The notes under the pieces are model-generated. The model was given only the letters and a program-made list of their open reading frames with translations. It was not told the DNA's origin and ran no database searches. Positions 25,333-32,728 of a stretch of DNA of 64,000 nt are shown piece after piece. Both the position numbers and the translations under genes were made by a program. Every line of letters begins with the position of its first letter. Within the stretch, counting starts at the first letter, position 1. This stretch comes from an uncultured Sutterella sp. Its GTDB lineage: Bacteria > Pseudomonadota > Gammaproteobacteria > Burkholderiales > Burkholderiaceae_F. Where the stretch lies: contig CATVXH010000002.1 of assembly GCA_958347955.1 (NCBI GenBank), positions 62,001 through 126,000 of the forward strand. The letters run 5' to 3'.

Positions 25333-25996
25333 TTAAAGACCAACCCATACCGGGATGAGTCTTAATAAGAGCCTTGTCAAAAGGTTTGTCAACAGCCCTG
25401 CGAAGAAGGTAGAGGTTGGCTCTCAGACTATCAGAGTCCGGGGGCGAGCCGTTCCAAACCACAGTTTCCAAACGAGAGCGGCTGACCACCGCAGGGCTTT
25501 TGGCCATCAGCTCTTTCAAAATAGCCAGACACGTCGGATTGAGTTTAATCGGAGTGCCGGCGCGGGAGACTTGAAGGGTTTGGATATTAAATACGAGATC
25601 ACCCACTTGAAGCACATCTCTTTGATTGCCGTAGCTGCGGCGTAAAAGCGCCTCAATGCGGGCTGCCAACTCTTTCAAAGCAAAGGGTTTGACGAGATAG
25701 TCGTCAGCGCCGACCTCCAAGCCGCGAACTCGGTCATCAACGCTGTCACGAGCGGTGAGCATCAAAATTGGAATATTGTTGCCGTCACGTCTGAGCAGTT
25801 GGCAGATAGACAGACCGTCAATGAGCGGCAATCCAATATCAAGGACGCAGAGACCGTAGGAAGTTGTTTTCAAGCGATTCAAAGCGTCGGCTCCGTTGAG
25901 AGCAGTTTCAACCGTAAAACCCTTGATAACCAAATAGTCCCGAATGTTGTAGAGGATGTCCACGTTGTCGTCAACTAATAATATGGGTAAAGACAC
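25325..25996 (-). CDS. OmpR-family response regulator
   Basis: A 223-residue regulator: receiver domain (LVDDNVDIL acidic pair, phospho-acceptor Asp in LCVLDIGLPL, ARDSVDDRV, VKPF) and a C-terminal winged-helix DNA-binding domain. It is first in the operon with the kinase. OmpR-type regulators of the PmrA/QseB kind bind direct half-sites about 11 bp apart; exactly such arrays lie at 26110-26149 and 28610-28649, so I infer it controls those promoters and perhaps its own. Confidence 0.94.
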   Translation of the reverse strand: MSLPILLVDDNVDILYNIRDYLVIKGFTVETALNGADALNRLKTTSYGLCVLDIGLPLIDGLSICQLLRRDGNNIPILMLTARDSVDDRVRGLEVGADDYLVKPFALKELAARIEALLRRSYGNQRDVLQVGDLVFNIQTLQVSRAGTPIKLNPTCLAILKELMAKSPAVVSRSRLETVVWNGSPPDSDSLRANLYLLRRAVDKPFDKALIKTHPGMGWSLSE

Positions 25997-26109
25997 ACTA
26001 ACCTCACTTTTTAGAAAACAACCGCCTTGATTTTCAGTCTGCCCTTTAGCTTAACAGCTTGCAACACTAATTCATACAAACGGGTGCCTGATTGATGGGA
26101 GTCAATCGG

Positions 26110-26149
26110 TTTGACGGGGTTTTGACGTCATTTTAACGCCGTTTTATCT
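26110..26149 (+). promoter_or_regulatory. 11-bp-phased direct repeats before PAP2-EptA gene
   Basis: Four half-sites start at 26110 (TTTGACG), 26121 (TTTGACG), 26132 (TTTAACG) and 26143 (TTTATCT), exactly 11 bp apart, in the gap between the response-regulator operon and the divergent PAP2-EptA gene. The same array occurs at 28610-28649. This is the expected geometry for an OmpR/PmrA-type dimer pair. Confidence 0.75.
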
Positions 26150-26202
26150 GTTGCTGAACGATAGTATCAACTGTGTTAATTCAAGCAATTATTACTCAGA
26201 CG

Positions 26203-28524
26203 ATGAACAACGCAGTGCGTTCTTACAATCCGTGGATTTGGCTGGTTTTGCCGCTTTGGTGTTTGGTGTTTTTGGTTCTTTTTCCACCTCACCAATTTGA
26301 CGTGGCGGTGAGCCGCTTATTCTGGGTTAATGGCGATTGGCCTTGGCATGGCAACGTGTTTTTCTCCCAAGTGTTGCATAAAGGTGCCAAGGCGGTCCCC
26401 ATCGTCATCGCCTTGTATGTGCTTTATCAAATTATTCGCGGTCTGATGCGCCGCAATAGTGGTCTTTTTAACCGGGACACTTTTACGCGTTATTGCTACG
26501 TGTTTGCGGCGATGGCCGCGAGCGTTCTCTTTGTGTGGTGGCTTAAACAGACAACTGGCGTAAGTTGCCCTTGGAATGTGACGGAATTTGGCGGAACCAG
26601 GGCAATCACTGATCCTCAATGGTCATTTGTGTTTAGGGCCGGCAGCTGTTGGCCGGGCGGTCACGCGGGGACCGGTTTTTGTTTATTCGCGCTGTATTTC
26701 GCATTAAGAGACCGCTATCAATCACTAGCCAGATGGGTTCTTGCCGCGGTCTTTGTTTTCGGCTTCATTTGTTCAATGGCCCGCACCATGCAGGGGGCGC
26801 ATTTCGTCTCGCACAATGTGGCCACTATGCTAATAGATTGGCTGATGTGCGCGGTCATCTACATCGTCATTTTTGATAGGAAAGGCTTTTTACAGCGTTT
26901 TAAGGTTACGAACCTTGCGCACTCTTTTCATGAGGAGGTGCTGCTTACCGCGCTTTTGTGGACGCTATATTTTGATGTGCCTTTTTGGCGCGCGCTTATC
27001 GCTTCGGCCGGCTCGGACTCGGGTCTCATCGCTCAGACTCTTTTCCTGTCGGCGGTTTTGGGCTTGAGCTTTTTCTGCGTGGCTGTCGCTGTGATTGAGC
27101 TTTTAGGTGTTTTACCTCGGAATCTTTACCGACTCTTAATGATAGTTTTATCGATTTCCGGGGTGACCGCGCTTTTTGCCTCCTTGCTTTACGGCACGAC
27201 GATGACGCCTGATATGGTGCGAAATTTCATTGAGACAGACTCAAGAGAGGCGTTGATGTACCTGTCTGTCTCATCCGCCCTGTTGTGTGTCTTTCTGCTG
27301 ATTCCTTCGGCGCTTCTGTTGGCGGGGGGATCAGGAGAAAAACTGTCTTTCAGTGAGCGTTGCCGCCGGGCCGGACTGAGCGCATTGGCGTTACTTATCG
27401 GTATTTTGGTGTTGCTCAGTCAACTGCAGCCTTTCTCGGCGTTGATGAGAAACGATAAAAGTCTGCGCTATATGATCGCGCCTTTTAACACGGTTTATTC
27501 AACGGCTTCCACACTGTTGCGGGACAAAAGCACGGGAGGCCCTCGTGAGCGCGTCGTTGTTGACATCAATCCGATAGCCACGACTTCACCCGACAGACCC
27601 ACCCTTTTTGTACTGGTTATCGGTGAAACGGCGCGCTCTGCCAACTGGCAGTTGGCCGGTTATGGTCGCGAAACGACACCGCTTTTGGCAGCGAAAAACG
27701 ACATTATCAATATCCCGAAGGTTGAAGCTTGCGGCACCAGCACCGATGTGTCATTGCCGTGCATGCTTAGCCGTGTGGGCAGACGCGACTACGATCGGGA
27801 ACGGATTTTGTCCGAGGAGGCCTTGCCGTCGCTGTTGCAGCGCTCCGGATTCAATGTCACTTGGATTGATAACCAGTCGGGCAGTAAAGGGACAAGCGAC
27901 GGTGTCACCAGTCTTTTCTTGAATCAAAGCGCCGCGTCATGCAAGGGATCGGAGTGCATGGACTTGGCCTTTGTTGAAGATTTGAAAAATCGAATGAAGG
28001 ATCTTAAGGCGGGTGAGCGTCAGGTTTTGATTTTGCACATGATGGGATCCCATGGGCCCGCTTACGATCATCGATCGGAAGACAAAGATAAGGTGTTCGG
28101 TTCTGTATGCACCGACCCCAGTTTCAGAAGCTGCTCGTCTGAGCAAATTGTCAATGCTTATGACGCCAGCATCCGCTATACCGACCGAGTGCTCGCAGGG
28201 TTAATTGACGCGTTGTCGGCGCGCAGCGATGTGGATACCGCGTTCATTTACCTTTCCGATCACGGTGAAAGCCTTGGTGAAAACGGATTGTTTTTACACG
28301 GAGCTCCGTACTATGTTTCGCCTGATGTGCAAAAGATTGTGCCAATGGTGATGTGGTTGTCGGAGGGTTTCAAGCAAGATTACAAAGTTTCCCAGTCAGC
28401 GATTGAGAAAAACATCAAGCAAACGGTGACGCACGATCATCTCTATCACACGGTGTTGGGGCTTTTGAATGTGAAGTCCTCCACCTATGAGGCTCAATGG
28501 GATTTATCTGCTGTGGGGAGATAA
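26203..28524 (+). CDS. eptA: PAP2 phosphatase-phosphoethanolamine transferase fusion (EptA-like)
   Basis: About 773 residues. The N-terminal 240 residues form a membrane PAP2-type lipid phosphatase domain (KQTTGVSCPWN, then WPGGHAGTGF in place of PSGH, then ARTMQGAHFVSHNVATMLID). The rest is a lipid A phosphoethanolamine transferase: about five membrane helices, then the sulfatase-fold periplasmic domain with VIGETARSANWQLAGYG, catalytic Thr in CGTSTDVSLPCM, LHMMGSHGP and SDHGESLGENG zinc ligands. It should remove a lipid phosphate and/or add phosphoethanolamine, giving polymyxin resistance. A GTG start 30 bases upstream is also possible. A two-component system lies divergently, with repeat operators between. 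Confidence 0.88.
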   Translation: MNNAVRSYNPWIWLVLPLWCLVFLVLFPPHQFDVAVSRLFWVNGDWPWHGNVFFSQVLHKGAKAVPIVIALYVLYQIIRGLMRRNSGLFNRDTFTRYCYVFAAMAASVLFVWWLKQTTGVSCPWNVTEFGGTRAITDPQWSFVFRAGSCWPGGHAGTGFCLFALYFALRDRYQSLARWVLAAVFVFGFICSMARTMQGAHFVSHNVATMLIDWLMCAVIYIVIFDRKGFLQRFKVTNLAHSFHEEVLLTALLWTLYFDVPFWRALIASAGSDSGLIAQTLFLSAVLGLSFFCVAVAVIELLGVLPRNLYRLLMIVLSISGVTALFASLLYGTTMTPDMVRNFIETDSREALMYLSVSSALLCVFLLIPSALLLAGGSGEKLSFSERCRRAGLSALALLIGILVLLSQLQPFSALMRNDKSLRYMIAPFNTVYSTASTLLRDKSTGGPRERVVVDINPIATTSPDRPTLFVLVIGETARSANWQLAGYGRETTPLLAAKNDIINIPKVEACGTSTDVSLPCMLSRVGRRDYDRERILSEEALPSLLQRSGFNVTWIDNQSGSKGTSDGVTSLFLNQSAASCKGSECMDLAFVEDLKNRMKDLKAGERQVLILHMMGSHGPAYDHRSEDKDKVFGSVCTDPSFRSCSSEQIVNAYDASIRYTDRVLAGLIDALSARSDVDTAFIYLSDHGESLGENGLFLHGAPYYVSPDVQKIVPMVMWLSEGFKQDYKVSQSAIEKNIKQTVTHDHLYHTVLGLLNVKSSTYEAQWDLSAVGR

Positions 28525-28550
28525 GAGACATCCATATCATCTCCATCTTT

Positions 28551-28585
28551 AGACCGGACTCCTAAGGGGCTCCGGTCTTTTTTTG
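28551..28585 (+). terminator. Terminator of PAP2-EptA gene
   Basis: AGACCGGA (28551-28558) pairs with TCCGGTCT (28571-28578), followed by a run of T residues. Confidence 0.9.
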
Positions 28586-28609
28586 ATCGTATTGTAGGAA
28601 TTCAAATTT

Positions 28610-28649
28610 TTTGATGATTGTTTAACGAGTCTTTGACTCGGTTTTGACG
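28610..28649 (+). promoter_or_regulatory. Second 11-bp-phased direct-repeat array
   Basis: Half-sites start at 28610 (TTTGATG), 28621 (TTTAACG), 28632 (TTTGACT) and 28643 (TTTGACG), again exactly 11 bp apart and in the same orientation as at 26110-26149, upstream of the membrane-protein gene at 28702. It marks that gene as part of the same regulon. Confidence 0.75.
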
Positions 28650-28701
28650 GGAATAAACGGAAAATGGAAGTGTTGTAAAAGGTTTCAGAGAGAGGCTTGT
28701 C

Positions 28702-29295
28702 ATGAGAGACAGTGTTTTATTTTTCATGCTGACTCATCGCGCAAAATATTTCATTCGCTTTTATTCAGTTTTTTTATTTTTGATCGCGCCTTTCATCGCT
28801 TGGTTTTCCTTGCAAATTGTGGCGCCGGCTCCGGGCTTTCTGACTTCTGAGATTTCATTTAATTTGTTAATCGCCGCTTTAGCTTTCAGTCTCTGTATTT
28901 TATTTTTGAGCGCTTATGTGACGATGGACTGTCGTCACGACATCCCATTTATGCGAATCGATGACGTCGTCGTTGCCCGCGCTTTTTATGCATTGGTGGC
29001 CTTCGCGTTGGGTCTGGCGGCAAGCTTGGCGGGCTATTGCCTGGATTTGTCATATATTGCGTTGGTGCTGTTTTTCGCTTTAAGGGATTTTCACTCCAAG
29101 CGCTCGCTATTTTATTTGCGCGCATCGATTTTGATTTGTTTGGTTTGCACCGCGGTGGCAGATTCGGATTTATTGCTCGAGATCCTTTTGACGAGCGCTC
29201 AGAATTGGCTCACTCAATGGCTGATGGCAGCCAGTGTCTATTGTGTGCTTGACTGCGTAAACAACTCTCGACGAAAGTCGAAAGCTTTATCGTAA
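28702..29295 (+). pseudogene. Membrane protein truncated by IS200/IS605 element
   Basis: The frame encodes 197 residues with five or six hydrophobic segments (for example FYSVFLFLIAPFIAWFSLQI and NLLIAALAFSLCILFLSAYV). I do not recognise the family. Codons after about 29255 (NNSRRKSKALS) come from the right end of the inserted element, so the native C-terminus is lost. Its promoter region carries the response-regulator-type repeats, suggesting an envelope-stress role before truncation. It may still be expressed. Confidence 0.65.
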
Positions 29296-29400
29296 TTATT
29301 CAATTAATCCGACATTGGGGTTGGTTTACAACAACCCTTGAACCATCAGCTGATAGCCCAATCCTTGCAGATTCCGACTTGCATTCAAGTCGCTGTGCGC
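29256..29400 (-). ncRNA. Probable omega RNA region at tnpB 3' end
   Basis: In TnpB elements the guide RNA scaffold overlaps the 3' end of tnpB and runs to the right end. That region here ends in the hairpin at about 29264-29283. With tnpB inactivated, the RNA may be non-functional. Placed by architecture only. Confidence 0.4.
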
Positions 29401-30480
29401 TCGGAGACCACAGTTCGGGCAAACAAAACGATGCCTGTCTCGTTTCCCCAACGTTAAACACGACGAACACGTTTGTGATGTATAGCGCAGATCCACATAC
29501 ATAACGTGGATACCTTTTCTTTGCGCTTTATATTCGATCTGCTGCTGAAGCTCTCTGAAAGACCAGCGATGCAAGCGACTTCTCACTCGCTTGCCACACT
29601 TGACTCGCTCTCTGATATGCGTCAAGTTTTCCAAGACCAACAACTTCGCTTTTCGCTTGACCGCCTCTTGAACAATTGACTTACTCACAACGTGATTGAT
29701 GTGTGTCACGTGGCGTCTTTCCCTTGCGCAAGTGCTGTCTGGCACTTTGCGAGCCATTGCGTTGTAAACGCGCACGCAACCCTAAGTATTTATCCCGTTT
29801 GAACTTTAATTCACCGGCCTTCCACAGCTGCCCGGTGGATATCGCGGCGATATTGTTTTCCCCCACATCCACTCCAATCACTTCCTCTTGGCTCAATTCC
29901 TTGGTCAAAGCCCCCAGGGGTGATTCAAACTCCAAAGTGATGTGAAGGGACCAAAAGCCTCCTTTCTTGTTCTTTCGATAGACTAAATTACTTTCTTTAA
30001 GCTTACCCTGCTGAAGTAATCGCTTTTGAAATTCCCCCGGACATAAATCCACCTTGACACGACCCTGTACCGTGTAGACGGTGGCTGCCATTAAATCGGA
30101 GTGATAAGTAACGGTATTCTTATCCAAATGGATGGATGGATTTTAAAAAACAATTCGCTTGAGCGGATCTGTCTTGCTTCTTCGCGGATGTTTGCTCAGT
30201 TCTGCTTTGTAGGCCGAAGAAACCGAACGGATAGCATTGCAGACCATCTGCGAGCCTAAATCCGGCATAGTCGCTCTCACTGCATGTAAGCGGCATGGTG
30301 AAGATTGAAACGCTGCCAATTGCGTTGAGCGGGATCTTTGCAAACGAAGTCAACCAACAAATGACAAGCGTCACGATAGCGAGCGCGAGTGACATGCAAT
30401 TTTTGCTCACTCTCGGCATCCACTTTTAACCGAATACAAACGGTTGTTGATAGTTTAGATGGTGCGCTTAACCTACCGGC
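29326..30480 (-). pseudogene. tnpB: TnpB nuclease, inactivated
   Basis: Pieces of one TnpB protein lie in different frames. The N-terminal part (TVCIRLKVDAESEQKLHVTR) ends in a frameshift near 30280. The next piece (AVRATMPDLGSQMVCNAI) hits an in-frame TAA near 30146 where the family would have lysine, then continues in the same frame (SIHLDKNTV, GRVKVDL). A last frameshift near 29725 precedes the C-terminal part. Surviving motifs are RuvC-I IGVDVGENNIAAIS, RuvC-II VLENLTHIRER, the CSSC...CPNC zinc ribbon and RuvC-III AHSDLNASRN. With three lesions it is not expected to work. The N-terminal boundary is approximate. Confidence 0.85.
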
Positions 30481-30886
30481 GCCCTTTGATATGTTCAGTG
30501 CTTTCAATGTATTTCTGAATCGTTTCGGAACTGACGTTGCCGGCAGTGCCCACATAATAAGACGGAGACCACAAGTGACCTCCCCGCAATTGTTTTTTTA
30601 ATTCAGGGAATTTTACAAATAACTTACGAGCCGTACTGCCTTTTAAAATTTTGATTGCATCAGCAACTGAAGTAGCCGGTGGAATACTGACAAACAAATG
30701 GATGTGATCCGGTTGAACTTCCAGAGCCAAAATACTCCATTGTCGTTCAAGACAGATTGCTTCTATAAGGGCTTTCATCTCTGAAGCAATCGCCCCGGTC
30801 AAAATAGCTTTTCGATAGTTTGGACACCAAACCGCATGGTAAGCAGTTTGATAGACGCAATTTCGATCAAATACTATTTCAATCAT
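30473..30886 (-). CDS. tnpA: IS200-type TnpA Y1 transposase
   Basis: A 137-residue HUH single-strand DNA transposase. The HUH motif is in PDHIHLFVSIPP, and the catalytic tyrosine in TIQKYIESTEH near the C-terminus. YQTAYHAVWCPNYRKAIL is typical of the family N-terminus. Length and motifs look complete, so the enzyme may be active and could move the element or related end-bearing sequences in trans. Its 3' end abuts the remains of tnpB. Confidence 0.93.
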   Translation of the reverse strand: MIEIVFDRNCVYQTAYHAVWCPNYRKAILTGAIASEMKALIEAICLERQWSILALEVQPDHIHLFVSIPPATSVADAIKILKGSTARKLFVKFPELKKQLRGGHLWSPSYYVGTAGNVSSETIQKYIESTEHIKGRR

Positions 30887-30989
30887 AATATATTAAGAAT
30901 CACATGGTTTCTGAATTATACAAAAAAATTGCCCTAGTGGGCGAGTGACAATTCCTCTTGCGATTGAAATCGCAAGTTTCCTTGTCACA

Positions 30990-31467
30990 ATACTATGAAA
31001 AGGTGCTTGAGGGCGGCAGATGTCGGCATCGCAAACGCGTGGATTCCGATGGTTATTATGTTGATGAATGCGGTTTTTTCGTTTTCAAGTTATCCCTTCG
31101 GTAAACTCGCCGATCGCCTCAATCCGCTGTCATTGTTGTCGCTGGGACTTGTGTTTTTAATCGCTTCGGATATCGTGTTTTCAGTCTCGGGCAATGCCTC
31201 GATGGTGGTTTTGGCGGTTGTGCTTTTCGGCCTGCACTTGGGCGCGACACAAGGCATATTTTCAACAATCGTCGCTCAGCAAGCTAAACCTGAGTTGCGG
31301 GCGACGGCTTTCGGTGTTTTTAACTTTTTTTCGGGATTGGCGATTTTTATTTCGAGTGTTGCCGCCGGCACTTTATGGGATTTTTTGGGGCGGCTTACTG
31401 CTTTGCAGCCGGTGCGGCATTGGGGATTTTGACTCTTGTTTTAATTCGATTTTTTAAATTGCTATGA
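30990..31467 (+). pseudogene. MFS transporter remnant, C-terminal half
   Basis: Only the second half of a major facilitator transporter remains (LRAADVGIANAWIPMVIML, then SYPFGKLADRLNP, GATQGIFSTIVAQQAKPELR). The first half is absent where the IS200/IS605 left end lies. A one-base deletion in the T-run at 31381-31386 also shifts the last 20-odd codons; the +1 frame (GAAYCFAAGAALGILTLVLI) finishes at 31467. It is therefore both truncated and frameshifted. Confidence 0.85.
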
Positions 31468-31498
31468 TTGCTCGGTTAAATGATGAGTCAGACCAATC

Positions 31499-32152
31499 AT
31501 GCTCAATACGTCCTTATTCACTTTGTTTCTGATCACCTCGGCATTGACGGTGGCCACTCCCGGTCCCGGCGTTTTGATGACGCTAACCAGTTCAATCCGG
31601 TACGGTTTGCGCACAGCGGTCTACGTGATTTTGGGTACGGCAACTGGCACAGTGGTGATGGCTGCGATTTCGTCAACGGGATTGGGGATTTTGATTGCCA
31701 CTTCGCCCGCCGCCTATGAAGTTATTAAGGGACTTGGAGCGCTTTATATGGTTTATCTAGGGGTGCGGCTGTTTCGGGCAAAACCTTTTAGTTTTGATTT
31801 GGCGGCAAAAGAAAAAGAGGCAAAAATCACAGTTCTTCAAAAAGGTTCGCTGTGGCTTCAAGGCGTGACACTTCAGATGACCAACCCCATGCTCATCATG
31901 TTTTTCATCTCGCTTTTTCCCCAGTTCATCGACCACGATCTGGCTTTTGTTCCGCAAGTTTGTTTGATGACGGTGACATATTTTTGCATTGTGTTTGCGA
32001 TTCACTGCGGCTACGGCTGGATTGCGTCGAACTTCAGACGCCTGCTTTCAACGCCTAAAGCGGCCAAGGTCATCAATTGCGTGGGCGGCGCGTTTTTCCT
32101 CTTTTTGGCCGCGCGAGTCTTTTACGGCATGTTGCTTGAAATGTCGATTTAA
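31499..32152 (+). CDS. LysE/RhtB family amino acid exporter
   Basis: A 217-residue inner-membrane exporter with six hydrophobic segments. TVATPGPGVLMTLTSSIRYGLR near residue 17-38 and the LKG-like GLGALYMVYLGVRLFR segment are characteristic of the LysE/RhtB translocators, which export amino acids such as homoserine, threonine or leucine. The substrate is not determinable. It suits a cell that takes in peptides and must vent excess residues. Confidence 0.93.
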   Translation: MLNTSLFTLFLITSALTVATPGPGVLMTLTSSIRYGLRTAVYVILGTATGTVVMAAISSTGLGILIATSPAAYEVIKGLGALYMVYLGVRLFRAKPFSFDLAAKEKEAKITVLQKGSLWLQGVTLQMTNPMLIMFFISLFPQFIDHDLAFVPQVCLMTVTYFCIVFAIHCGYGWIASNFRRLLSTPKAAKVINCVGGAFFLFLAARVFYGMLLEMSI

Positions 32153-32239
32153 GGAAATAACGCAAAGAGTATACCTACTGCTCTCGCCTTTTCCGCTAAA
32201 CTTCTCCTGTTTGAAAGCTTTTTGAATAAGTGGTGAGAA

Positions 32240-32719
32240 ATGTTTGAAATTCGTCCTGCAGAAGAAAAAGATTGTGCGTTGGTTTTGGACTTTATCCGTC
32301 GATTGGCTGATTACGAAAAGCTTCTTCATGAAGTTAGCGCAACCGTTGAAGATGTGCACAGGGAACTCTTTGAGGAACCGGCTTCCGCTCATGCCTTAAT
32401 CGCTTATGAGGATGGGGTGCCTGTGGGTTTCGCGCTTTACTTTTATAATTTCTCGACATTTTTGACCCGCAGGGGATTGTATTTGGAAGATATATTCATC
32501 GATCCGTCGCATCGTGGCAAAGGCTATGGGAAAGCGCTCATGCGGCACTTGGCAAAGATTGCTGTGGAGCAAAAATGCGGTCGTTTTGAATGGGTGGTGC
32601 TTGAGTGGAACAAGCCCGCGATCGGTTTTTATGAAAGAGTCGGCGCGAAAGTCATGCAGGATTGGAGATTGTGCCGATTAACGGGTGAGGCGCTTAGCCG
32701 TTTCGCCGAAGGTTCTTAG
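32240..32719 (+). CDS. GNAT family N-acetyltransferase
   Basis: A 159-residue acetyl-CoA-dependent transferase. Motif A (LEDIFIDPSHRGKGYGKALM) and the terminal KPAIGFYERVGAKVMQDW are clear. The sequence resembles the diamine/spermidine N-acetyltransferase-like branch (RPAEEKDCALVLDFIRRLADYEK), but the acceptor is unproven. It lies 9 bases before dnaX and may be cotranscribed with it. Confidence 0.9.
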   Translation: MFEIRPAEEKDCALVLDFIRRLADYEKLLHEVSATVEDVHRELFEEPASAHALIAYEDGVPVGFALYFYNFSTFLTRRGLYLEDIFIDPSHRGKGYGKALMRHLAKIAVEQKCGRFEWVVLEWNKPAIGFYERVGAKVMQDWRLCRLTGEALSRFAEGS

Positions 32720-32728
32720 GACAAGGTT

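Larger units (their letters stand above)
29256..30988 (-). mobile_element. IS200/IS605-family element
   Basis: The element carries an intact-looking tnpA and a decayed tnpB, both on the minus strand. The left end (near tnpA) is a 44-base imperfect palindrome at 30945-30988: GTGACAA/TTGTCAC outer and CTTGCGAT/ATCGCAAG inner arms around TGAA. The right end at 29256-29292 has the small hairpin CTCGAC-GAAA-GTCGA. Genes on both sides are broken. Exact ends are inferred, as this family makes no target duplication. Confidence 0.85.
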
